A stretch of DNA of 6,827 nucleotides from an uncultured Coriobacteriaceae bacterium. Its GTDB lineage: Bacteria > Actinomycetota > Coriobacteriia > Coriobacteriales > Eggerthellaceae. The notes below the pieces were generated by a model. It saw only the letters and a program-made list of their open reading frames with translations. It was not told the origin of the DNA and searched no databases. How positions within the stretch are numbered: the first letter of the stretch is position 1; each line of letters starts with the position of its first letter. Both the position numbers and the translations under genes were made by a program. The stretch is taken from contig CACZIP010000111.1 of NCBI GenBank assembly GCA_902781245.1, forward strand, positions 1 to 6,827, in the 5' to 3' direction. Positions 1-6,635 of the stretch are shown here, piece after piece.

Positions 1-2143
1 TGGCATGCCAGTTGTCCGTATTCAGCGGATTGCCCGTGATTTCGTATTCGACAATTTCCTGGTCATGCCACCCGTCGTTCGTCGTTGCGTAGTACGGGCG
101 CGTACGCGAATCGTCCTGTCCATCGACCTCGAACATCGTCGGACCGTATGCTGCTGAATCGCCGCCAGCCGCAGCCAAGATGGTCGCCTGCAAATCGAAA
201 TGGCCCACGACAGCCTGCGACGTTGCGAGAGGCGCAAGCGCCTCTTCGTGCGACTGAGCTGGCTTCACGAGCATGATGGGAACACTCGGATCTTCGAGCG
301 GATCGAGCGTCGAGAACCACGTGCCATGATCGGCGGTAATGATAATCGTCGCATCATCGTACACACCGAGTTCTTTCATGCGGCGCAGGTAATCATCGAC
401 GATGAAAAGCGAACCCTTCGCCTGCGCGTTAATGTCAGAGTTGTCGAGCCCCACATCTTCCGCACGCTCATTCATGCTGAACGGCTCATGCGGGCCGATG
501 AGGTGGATGAAGCGGAACGCACCGCGCGCATCGCTTTGCTCGATCGTGAGACCGAACCGTTGCAGTCTCTTGAAGTACTGCGCGTCGTTCATGAGATATG
601 TCGTCTCGGACGGGTCGGCTTCGGGATCGTACGCCACCATGGCCAAGTTGATCTCGTCGGTGTAGAACCAAAGAGGCGGTTTGAGCAACCACGGCACATC
701 GCGATAGAGCGCACACTTCGCAAGAGCAAACCACGTGCCTGCGAAGTCCATCGACGAGGTGTCGGCAGCATGCAGGTTTATAGTGCAACGCGCGATATCG
801 CCCGCATCCTCACCGGAAAGGTACTCTAAATTCAGCGAGTCGGAATACAGGCCAATCGAGTAATCTTGCGCATACAGGTCTTGCAGGAACGACGACCTGA
901 GATACCGCTCCGACAAGTAGGTCGAGAACTTCTCGCCAGGACGGGGAACCTGGCCGGTCAGCATGCAGGGAACCGCATAGCGTGTCGGAATCATCGACCC
1001 AGACGCATTCTTGAACCACGTGAAACCGCTCATCTCGTCGAGCAATGACGGATCGTCGGCCACGAGCCTCTCGAGCTGCGCCGTATCGAACGTGTCGAGC
1101 ACGAAAACGATGATGTTGCCATGTGCTGAAACTTCGAACAGCCCATCCTCCATCGGAGTTGGTGAACCGGCAGCAGACACATGGGCATGAAGGCCATCAT
1201 CACCAACTTGGGCCTTTTCCGCAGGCGCAACGAGCAAACTAGCTGTGCCCACAGCCTGGACGAGCACAAGCGCACAAGCGAGAAGGCACGCGCCACCAAC
1301 AGCGCGTTTCGACCTCACGTGGCCATACCCCATCACGCCAATGAGAATGGCAAGCCACACGATTGTCGATATGACCGTGATGGGAGTAAACGAGCCCCAG
1401 TCGATGGCTTTGCCATCAGCAGGTGGAAGCCCGACATTCATGAACAGCGCCTGCACATATGCTCCGAGTGCAAGAGCGAACACGAGCAAAACCACGAGGC
1501 CGAATGGCCTTCCCCTCAAAAGCGAGACGAGCAATGCAACTACAGCTGCAAGCGCAACACCGACGACAATCAAAAGCGGTGCGACATCGGTTGCCGAATA
1601 CACGAGACTGCCTGCAGATGCGGCAACAATCTCGAGCGGAGCAAGAATGAACAGCGTAACCGACGCGAACAGGCAAATCGCGAGCGCGATGGCAAAGCGC
1701 TTCTTCCATGACATCGCACCGAGGCCCGTATCGCCCCGCAACAACGACGTAAAGGTGGCTTTCGCCCCTCGCGACGGCTGCGACGAGTCGCGCTCGGCAG
1801 CAGCTTCGTCGTCGGCTAGCAGCAAAGCCTCATCCTGCGACAACGGGAACGACTGCCCGTCCGATGTCACAACCCGACGCACGTCGGGCTCATGTTGCTT
1901 GCGAGCGTCTTCATCTACGTCGAGCAGCTGGTAGACAATCCGGCGACCACGCCTGAAGGCCACGCCTGCCACAGCCGAGAGCGCAACTGCTACACCGGCG
2001 AGCGCCTGAATGGTGTACGTCATGACCGAAGGGTCGACATACGCCCATGCTATTGCCGCCCACGCGAGATTGACCGCACTAGCGCAAACCACTGCGTACA
2101 ATGCGAGCAAAAGAAAAGACTTGAGACGTGCGTTTTCCAACAT
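1..2143 (-). CDS. Membrane sulfatase/phosphoglycerol-transferase-like protein (partial, C-terminus off window)
   Basis: The frame is open from an ATG at 2143 to the window edge, giving 714 codons with no stop. The N-terminal half has about seven hydrophobic segments (near residues 8-35, 44-63, 149-171, 187-209, 214-234, 254-274, 281-304). A hydrophilic, acidic loop (about 64-148) separates the second and third. From about 342 follows a sulfatase/alkaline-phosphatase-superfamily domain: VFVLDT with metal-ligand candidate D350, IPTRYAVPCMLTG with T387 as likely nucleophile, HLIGPHEP (H547, H552), TADHGTW (D605, H606), and FDLQATILAAAG near 650. In this family such membrane proteins act outside the membrane as phosphoglycerol or phosphoethanolamine transferases (LtaS/MdoB-like) or as sulfatases. 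The substrate cannot be read from sequence. The operon suggests modification of a surface glycopolymer. The start lies 7 bp after the previous stop, with a weak AGG six bases upstream, so translational coupling is likely. Confident on superfamily, not on reaction. Confidence 0.88.
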   Translation of the reverse strand, partial: MLENARLKSFLLLALYAVVCASAVNLAWAAIAWAYVDPSVMTYTIQALAGVAVALSAVAGVAFRRGRRIVYQLLDVDEDARKQHEPDVRRVVTSDGQSFPLSQDEALLLADDEAAAERDSSQPSRGAKATFTSLLRGDTGLGAMSWKKRFAIALAICLFASVTLFILAPLEIVAASAGSLVYSATDVAPLLIVVGVALAAVVALLVSLLRGRPFGLVVLLVFALALGAYVQALFMNVGLPPADGKAIDWGSFTPITVISTIVWLAILIGVMGYGHVRSKRAVGGACLLACALVLVQAVGTASLLVAPAEKAQVGDDGLHAHVSAAGSPTPMEDGLFEVSAHGNIIVFVLDTFDTAQLERLVADDPSLLDEMSGFTWFKNASGSMIPTRYAVPCMLTGQVPRPGEKFSTYLSERYLRSSFLQDLYAQDYSIGLYSDSLNLEYLSGEDAGDIARCTINLHAADTSSMDFAGTWFALAKCALYRDVPWLLKPPLWFYTDEINLAMVAYDPEADPSETTYLMNDAQYFKRLQRFGLTIEQSDARGAFRFIHLIGPHEPFSMNERAEDVGLDNSDINAQAKGSLFIVDDYLRRMKELGVYDDATIIITADHGTWFSTLDPLEDPSVPIMLVKPAQSHEEALAPLATSQAVVGHFDLQATILAAAGGDSAAYGPTMFEVDGQDDSRTRPYYATTNDGWHDQEIVEYEITGNPLNTDNWHA

Positions 2144-2150
2144 GCCGAAC

Positions 2151-4199
2151 CTAGATATCTGCATAATCACCGAAATCGAGGATATCGGGATAGTGGGCAG
2201 TTCGCACGTCGTTCGAGGGCAGTTGCATCCAATCGCCATACAACTGGGTGAGCAGATCCTCGACATGGTTCGGCACTGGCACCGTCATGTCCTCGAACGG
2301 CACCCACCACAGAGGGAACAGATCGTCAGCGTCGTAAACGCACCAAGTCGCGACCGTGTCATACGGATAGCCTACACGGCGGGTATGCTCGCCATCGCAT
2401 TCGGCCAGCAACTTGCGGGCGGCAGCATTGGGGTCGAGCCTGCGAATTCCCGGAGCATTGAGCGCAATCCGCGCGGTAGTGGCCGCTGCGCTCATTGCAG
2501 CCCCCTTCGCGCCCTTGGCAGCAATAAAGGGTTCTCGGGTGAGCTTCGCAATCGCAAGCTTGTTGAAGAACCACGCGCCATAGACCTGGCGTTTGTACGT
2601 GCCTTCGTCGTCTGAAAGAGCATCAAGCGGGAACAGGTCGATGAAGATGCCCGAAGGGAAATCCATCGAAGCGAGTGCGCTATCGCGGAACTCGGTGCCA
2701 TTGAGCATGAAGCGCGTCGTCGCAAGCGGATAGCCCGGGTGCGTTTGCGCGTTCACGATCGAGTACTTCCCGGTTTTATCGGCGCGCACCGCATCGATGA
2801 GCCTGTCGTGATCGGCGCGGAGCATGCAGATGTCGACATCGTCATCCCACGGTATGAACCCACCGTGCCGAAGCGCGCCGATGGCAGATCCGTAGTTAAT
2901 CATCCACTCGATATTCTCGCGTTCGCAGATGGCGGCGAAATCCTTCATCATCATGAGCAGCACTCGGTGCAGCTGGTCGAGACGCTCGTCACCTTCGAAT
3001 GGCTCGTCACCGGCGGCAAAGGCATTCTTACTCGATACCTTGGCACTGAAAGCGCGCTCGAGCGCATCGGCGGTTGCAGCCCAGGTGTTTCGATCGCGAA
3101 CGCTTGCTTGAAGCACCTTGCCTTGATCGCGGCATGCGCTCCGCTGTTCGGCGATGGTTTCCAACGCAGCGACTATCGAAGCCGCTGTCGCATCGGGCAG
3201 CACGATGCCGCCAATTTTGCCGATACCCAGCTCGTCAACTCCACCAACATCGGTCGACACGGAGAACGCACCCATGGAGCAAGCTTCGAGCAGAGACGTC
3301 GCAAAACCCTCCGAACGCGACGGCAGCACGTACGCGTCGCAATCGCGCAGCAACGCGCCAACTTCGCTTGCGTTCAGGCGACCAAGCGCCACGACGTTGT
3401 CGCCCGCGAAGCGAACGCTTTCCTGAAGAGGCCCTGTACCAGCAAATGCAAACAAGCACTTCCTGCCACTTGAGAGATCGGTCACTGAGCTTTCTCGGAT
3501 GACCTGCGCCGCCTCGAGCAAAACGTCGACGCCCTTCTCCGGCACAAGCCTGCCAACAGATGCAACGAGAAGATCGTCGTCCGACAGACCGAGTTCTTTG
3601 CGGAAGCTTTCAGGGCGGGCGTTCGCCTCGTATGCACATGCGTCGATAGCGTTGGGCACCACGCCCACGACATCGAAATCGAATGTCTGCGCCCATTCGG
3701 CAGCCTTCGCAGACACGCATGCGAATGGAAACCCGAACGCCTTGACGCGCTTCGCCATGGCGTGCTCGTAAGCACGGAGAGCTCGGTCGGCCACACCGTT
3801 CCCAAGCGTCAGATACGCCGAACCATGCTCGATTACGATCGCCTCCGCGCCAACACGACGAGCAAACGCTGCCCCGTCGAGCGTATGCGCATAGAAATGG
3901 TTGTTGAGCACCACGCGGTCCGGCCTTGCGCGCTCCAGCTCGGCAAGCATGGCGGAGTGCTCGGCATTGCGGCGCGGCATCGGCAAACGGCCATCCATGA
4001 GCGCCATGCACGGCAGCCTGAACACCTCGACTCCATCGTGCTGCATTTCATGAGCCTCGGCGCTGTCCGAAAGACGAAGCGTCACAACGATGACGCGCTC
4101 CCCTCTGGCAACGAGCTCATGCGCGAGGCCCTCGCAATAGGCTTCCACCCCACCCATATGGGGACGATAGAGCGCGGTGAATATCGCGTAGGTGTGCAT
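2151..4199 (-). CDS. Bifunctional GT4 glycosyltransferase - LicD phosphotransferase fusion
   Basis: This 682-residue protein has two catalytic domains. Residues 1 to about 385 are a GT-B fold, GT4-family glycosyltransferase: GGVEAY near 16-21 in the first Rossmann half, SVGRLVPEKG at 214-223, and the EX7E pair E297/E305 in EGFATSLLE, which contacts the nucleotide-sugar donor in this family. After a linker (about 386-404) comes a LicD domain (405-682): RHGGFIPWDDDVDI at 444-457 with D452-D454 and D456, GIFIDLF at 517-523, EDMTVPVP at 636-643 and YGDWM at 654-658. LicD enzymes move phosphocholine or a similar phospho-group from a CDP donor to sugars. No signal peptide or membrane segment is seen, so it is probably cytoplasmic and acts on a lipid-linked glycan. 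Its ATG directly follows the stop of the upstream licD-like gene (TAGATG), which indicates coupled translation. GT4 and LicD are usually separate proteins; the frame is continuous, so the fusion looks genuine. Donor sugar and phospho-group are unknown. Confidence 0.93.
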   Translation of the reverse strand: MHTYAIFTALYRPHMGGVEAYCEGLAHELVARGERVIVVTLRLSDSAEAHEMQHDGVEVFRLPCMALMDGRLPMPRRNAEHSAMLAELERARPDRVVLNNHFYAHTLDGAAFARRVGAEAIVIEHGSAYLTLGNGVADRALRAYEHAMAKRVKAFGFPFACVSAKAAEWAQTFDFDVVGVVPNAIDACAYEANARPESFRKELGLSDDDLLVASVGRLVPEKGVDVLLEAAQVIRESSVTDLSSGRKCLFAFAGTGPLQESVRFAGDNVVALGRLNASEVGALLRDCDAYVLPSRSEGFATSLLEACSMGAFSVSTDVGGVDELGIGKIGGIVLPDATAASIVAALETIAEQRSACRDQGKVLQASVRDRNTWAATADALERAFSAKVSSKNAFAAGDEPFEGDERLDQLHRVLLMMMKDFAAICERENIEWMINYGSAIGALRHGGFIPWDDDVDICMLRADHDRLIDAVRADKTGKYSIVNAQTHPGYPLATTRFMLNGTEFRDSALASMDFPSGIFIDLFPLDALSDDEGTYKRQVYGAWFFNKLAIAKLTREPFIAAKGAKGAAMSAAATTARIALNAPGIRRLDPNAAARKLLAECDGEHTRRVGYPYDTVATWCVYDADDLFPLWWVPFEDMTVPVPNHVEDLLTQLYGDWMQLPSNDVRTAHYPDILDFGDYADI

Positions 4200-5063
4200 C
4201 TAAGCGCCCGCCTTCTCTATCACGTTCACGCCGTCGCCGAAATCGAGGATGAGCGGCAGCTTCGTGAACCGGTCCTCCTCAGGAGGAGCCGTCATGTAAT
4301 CGCCGTACAACGTCTTCAAGAACGCATCTGCATCATGCGGCACGGGTATGGTCATGTCGCCGAATTTCATGGGCACGACGGGGAACAGCACATCGTTGGC
4401 ATACGTCCCCCAATCGGCATAGAAGATGTTCGTCCATTCCCCAAGGCCGTCGCCCGACTCCACAACCTCGTCGAAGCGACGCTTAATGTGAGCGGGGCTT
4501 TCAACCTTGCGAATAATCTTGTGCGCTATCGACGCGGCTGTTGCGGCCACCTCCTTCAAGGACGTCCCACGTGCAATGTAGGGATGCGCAATATGGTACA
4601 GGTACGACATGCGCTGCCAGAACACGAGGCCTGAAGCCTGCCGCTTCGCCTTCCCCCCATTGGAGTCGAGCCGCGCATATGCGAACACGTCTATGAAGAT
4701 GCCCTCATCGAAGCCTGCTTCCAGCATCTGCTCGCCGATGAACCGCGTGCCTTCCTTGTAGACTTTCGCGAACAGCGGCGGGTAGTTTCGAGTTGTTTCG
4801 GGGAGATATATGCCATATCCCGTGCCCTCGAGCACCGCAGGCGCCACCGCACAGAACATGCGGTAGTCGTCGATTGGCATTGAAATGTCGATATCGTCGT
4901 CCCACGGAATGAAGCCGCCATGGCGCACAGCGCCTAGGCACGTACCGCTATCGGCGAACCAAGTGAGCCCGAATTCGTCGCAGAGCTCTGCAACGATTCT
5001 CAAAATCTCGACCTGGGCTTCTTGCACGCGTTGCAATGAATCGCCCGGATAACTCTGCTGCAT
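4200..5063 (-). CDS. LicD-family phosphotransferase
   Basis: A 287-residue stand-alone LicD protein, close to the family's usual length. The signature RHGGFIPWDDDIDI lies at 47-60, with acidic residues D55-D57 and D59 expected to bind metal and the nucleotide donor. Further family blocks are GIFIDVF at 121-127, FGDMTIPVP at 234-242 and YGDYM at 253-257. It probably transfers a phospho-substituent (phosphocholine in characterised LicD) to a cell-surface glycan precursor in the cytoplasm. The start chosen is ATG 5063 because a GGGGG stretch lies six bases upstream and LQRVQEAQVEIL then falls near the N-terminus, as usual. ATG 5078 would add five residues but lacks a good Shine-Dalgarno sequence and sits inside a 7-bp dyad. 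This is the first gene of the minus-strand operon; its stop abuts the next start. It resembles the LicD domain of the next gene in every conserved block, so the two are probable paralogues. No kinase or cytidylyltransferase partner is in the window. Confidence 0.92.
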   Translation of the reverse strand: MQQSYPGDSLQRVQEAQVEILRIVAELCDEFGLTWFADSGTCLGAVRHGGFIPWDDDIDISMPIDDYRMFCAVAPAVLEGTGYGIYLPETTRNYPPLFAKVYKEGTRFIGEQMLEAGFDEGIFIDVFAYARLDSNGGKAKRQASGLVFWQRMSYLYHIAHPYIARGTSLKEVAATAASIAHKIIRKVESPAHIKRRFDEVVESGDGLGEWTNIFYADWGTYANDVLFPVVPMKFGDMTIPVPHDADAFLKTLYGDYMTAPPEEDRFTKLPLILDFGDGVNVIEKAGA

Positions 5064-5076
5064 ACGAATCCCCCAC

Positions 5077-5108
5077 ATTGCACCACGAAACGAATTCGGC
5101 AGTGCAAT
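5077..5108. repeat. Dyad ATTGCAC-N18-GTGCAAT at the licD translation start
   Basis: A perfect 7-bp inverted repeat whose left arm overlaps the alternative ATG at 5076-5078. In the minus-strand mRNA it would pair GUGCAAU with AUUGCAC and bury that ATG, leaving the GGGGG and ATG 5063 just outside the stem. It may be a leader hairpin, a protein-binding site, or chance. Confidence 0.25.
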
Positions 5109-5123
5109 CTGACACCTTCTGTG

Positions 5124-5146
5124 AAGCGGCGTCCTGCCAGCCGCTT
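5124..5146. promoter_or_regulatory. Dyad AAGCGGC-N9-GCCGCTT in the divergent control region
   Basis: A perfect 7-bp inverted repeat with a 9-bp centre ends 16 bp before the flippase -10 and lies just downstream of the putative licD transcript start. It could be an operator able to affect both promoters, or a hairpin in the licD leader RNA. No T-tract follows on either strand, so it is not a terminator. Confidence 0.35.
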
Positions 5147-5160
5147 TATGACACCCGACA

Positions 5161-5166
5161 AGTATA
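5161..5166 (-). promoter_or_regulatory. Possible -10 element for the licD operon, overlapping the flippase -10
   Basis: On the minus strand AGTATA reads TATACT, matching five of six -10 consensus bases, and it shares TATA with the plus-strand -10. Initiation would be near 5154, giving a leader of about 90 nt to ATG 5063. No good -35 is seen (CGATGA at 17 bp). This is the best minus-strand -10 candidate I found in the divergent region, but it is only a candidate. Confidence 0.3.
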
Positions 5167-5168
5167 AT
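5163..5168 (+). promoter_or_regulatory. -10 element of a leaderless flippase promoter
   Basis: TATAAT is a perfect sigma-70-type -10 hexamer ending six bases before ATG 5175, so initiation would fall at or within a base or two of the A of the start codon. No convincing -35 hexamer lies 16-19 bp upstream (GCCGCT at the 17-bp position). No Shine-Dalgarno sequence precedes the ATG. A -10 just upstream of the start codon is typical of leaderless genes, which are common in actinomycetes. Confidence 0.6.
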
Positions 5169-5174
5169 GGATGC

Positions 5175-6413
5175 ATGTTGCGCTCATCGGCATCGCATAA
5201 ACGTATTCTCATCTGGAACGCCGCGGGAAGCGCCGTTTACGCTGCCTCGTCATTCCTCATGCTGCTCATCGTCGTACGCCTCTGCGGCGACGTCGAGGCG
5301 GGCATCTTCTCGATGGGTTATGCGATTGCCCAGCTCATGCTCACCATCGGCGTGTTCGAATCGACGACGTACTTCGCCACCGACGCCGCAAACCGCTTTT
5401 CGTACGAGCAGTACCTCGCGTTCAAGATCATCACATGCGTGTTGATGGTTATCGTGAGCATCGTCTACGTGATGTCGTTCGGGTTCGACGCGCACAAAGC
5501 CGCCGTCGCTTATGCGCTGTGCGCATGCCGCCTGTTCGAGGCCATTGCCCAATACTGGTTCGGGGCATTCCAGAAGCTTGAGCGCCTTGATATCGGCGGC
5601 TTCTCGAGCGTATGGCGCTCGGTCATTGCCATGGCCTTGTTCGCCGGAGTTCTGTTCATGAACCGCAATGTGGTTATGGCAACTGTCGTTGCATCAATCA
5701 GCGAAGCCATCTGGATTGCGGCATACGACGTTCCTCGCTTGCGCATGCTCGTCAAAATCGGCGCACCTGACTTTTCGCCCAAAGTCCAGGGAAAGATCCT
5801 TTGGGCATGCCTTCCGATGTTCATCGGGTCGTTCCTCGCTGCTTATCTCAACAATGTGTCCAAGTACGCCATCAACGACGTGGGCACCGAGCAAATGCAG
5901 ACGATCTTCAATGTCTTGTTCATGCCGGCATTCGTGATCAACCTGTTCTTGATCTTCTTCATGAGGCCGTCGCTCACCACGCTTGCCAGGCATTGGCTCA
6001 ATCGTGAGTTCGCCCCATTCGCACGCATCATCGTCCGGTTGCTCGTCATCGCCGCGATTATCACCGCAGTCGTCGAGGGACTCTGCGCTGTCATCGGCAT
6101 CCCCTTCCTCGAACTCTTCTACGGCATTTCGCTTGACGGATATCTACCCGCACTGCTCGTCGTCATGCTGGGAGGCGGCCTGCTTTCAGCGTCGAACGTC
6201 TTCTACAACGGGCTCGTCGTGATCAGGGCTCAACACACGGTGCTCATCGGCTATATCATCGCCATCGTCATCGCGACCCTTGTTGCCACTCCGCTTGTCG
6301 AAGCGCAGGGCGTCATGGGAGCGTGCATTGCCTACTCCATCGCCTGTGCCGCCCTGTTCGTCACGTTCGCATTGATTTTCGTCGTAAGCGCACTGGCTAA
6401 GAAGAAACGATGA
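5175..6413 (+). CDS. Polysaccharide flippase (Wzx/MATE-like, 12 TM)
   Basis: A 412-residue very hydrophobic protein with about twelve membrane segments (near 14-35, 43-62, 82-102, 107-131, 147-163, 166-184, 208-233, 243-263, 285-309, 322-350, 356-374, 379-406) and a short lysine-rich tail, AKKKR. Length, 12-TM layout, a KRILIWNAAGS N-terminus and a break between two six-helix halves near 185-208 fit the Wzx/RfbX flippases of the MATE/MVF superfamily. These move undecaprenyl-linked glycans to the outer leaflet. It is the likely exporter for the product of the divergent glycosyltransferase/LicD operon. In-frame GTG 5121 and ATG 5148 would extend it by 18 or 9 residues, but neither has a Shine-Dalgarno sequence. 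ATG 5175 is preferred because TATAAT at 5163-5168 places the expected transcript start at this ATG, implying a leaderless mRNA. Family assignment rests on overall character, since these proteins lack a sharp motif; teichoic-acid or other lipid flippases are alternatives. Confidence 0.88.
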   Translation: MLRSSASHKRILIWNAAGSAVYAASSFLMLLIVVRLCGDVEAGIFSMGYAIAQLMLTIGVFESTTYFATDAANRFSYEQYLAFKIITCVLMVIVSIVYVMSFGFDAHKAAVAYALCACRLFEAIAQYWFGAFQKLERLDIGGFSSVWRSVIAMALFAGVLFMNRNVVMATVVASISEAIWIAAYDVPRLRMLVKIGAPDFSPKVQGKILWACLPMFIGSFLAAYLNNVSKYAINDVGTEQMQTIFNVLFMPAFVINLFLIFFMRPSLTTLARHWLNREFAPFARIIVRLLVIAAIITAVVEGLCAVIGIPFLELFYGISLDGYLPALLVVMLGGGLLSASNVFYNGLVVIRAQHTVLIGYIIAIVIATLVATPLVEAQGVMGACIAYSIACAALFVTFALIFVVSALAKKKR

Positions 6414-6497
6414 TCGAGGCTCTGCACCTCAGATGCGCCCTTCATCTTAAGGCTTTTCCACCAAGAAACATGATTCGAATACTCCTGCATCAAGCAG
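6414..6497. other. Spacer after the flippase
   Basis: I see no gene here. The only structure is a weak hairpin: AGATG at 6431-6435 can pair with CATCT at 6443-6447, without a T-tract, so it is not a convincing terminator. Termination of the flippase mRNA is more likely inside the inverted-repeat element that follows. Confidence 0.4.
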
Positions 6498-6555
6498 TTG
6501 CACGGTTTTCAAGTAAAAATGCCAAAAAATCAAGGATATCTGAGGATTTGAGGTC

Positions 6556-6616
6556 AAAAACCGCACCCCGAGGAATAGAGCACTTCCATTAGCCCAGTTC
6601 AAGAGGGGTGGTTTTT
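6556..6616. terminator. Possible bidirectional intrinsic terminator inside the inverted-repeat element
   Basis: AAAAACC (6556-6562) pairs with GGTTTTT (6610-6616), and ACCCC (6565-6569) pairs with GGGGT (6605-6609), leaving a two-base GC bulge. The GC stem is flanked by A5 on the left and T5 on the right, the layout of a terminator that works on both strands. The 35-nt loop is longer than usual and GGAA/TTCC within it can form a small sub-hairpin. It would end the flippase transcript. The outer 52-bp stem could help or compete. Confidence 0.4.
6574..6602 (-). promoter_or_regulatory. Weak promoter candidate in the loop of the inverted-repeat element
   Basis: The minus strand reads TTGAAC (6602-6597), a 17-bp spacer, then TCTATT (6579-6574): four of six matches in each hexamer at ideal spacing. 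It points toward the flippase 3' end. If the interior inverted, it would point toward the gene starting at 6808. Matches this weak occur by chance. Confidence 0.2.
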
Positions 6617-6619
6617 ATC

Positions 6620-6635
6620 GGTAACAATTGTCACC
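6620..6635. promoter_or_regulatory. Operator-like palindrome GGTAACAATTGTCACC
   Basis: A 16-bp palindrome centred on CAATTG with one mismatched pair (A6623/C6632). It lies in the extra sequence that makes the right half of the element longer than the left half, so it is not a by-product of the large inverted repeat. Its size and symmetry fit a dimeric repressor site, but I recognise no specific regulator. Confidence 0.3.

Noticed and set aside
200..829. Plus-strand open frame of 209 codons
   Set aside because: It lies wholly opposite the sulfatase-domain gene, whose frame carries recognisable motifs; its product is arginine-rich with no family features.
1245..1934. Plus-strand open frame of 229 codons
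   Set aside because: It is antisense to the membrane half of the sulfatase-type gene; the product is low-complexity Ser/Ala/Thr typical of a shadow frame in high-GC DNA.
2739..3473. Plus-strand open frame of 244 codons
   Set aside because: It is antisense to the GT4-LicD fusion, which has clear motifs; no recognisable domain or ribosome site supports it.
3762..4634. Plus-strand open frame of 290 codons
   Set aside because: It spans the junction of two well-supported minus-strand genes and has no recognisable features.
5121..5174. N-terminal extension of the flippase from GTG 5121
   Set aside because: It has no Shine-Dalgarno sequence, it would contain the dyad and the TATAAT within coding sequence, and the extension adds no membrane segment or family feature.
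6410..6592. 60-codon plus-strand frame overlapping the end of the flippase
   Set aside because: It runs through the left arm and loop of the inverted-repeat element, has no ribosome site and no family features.
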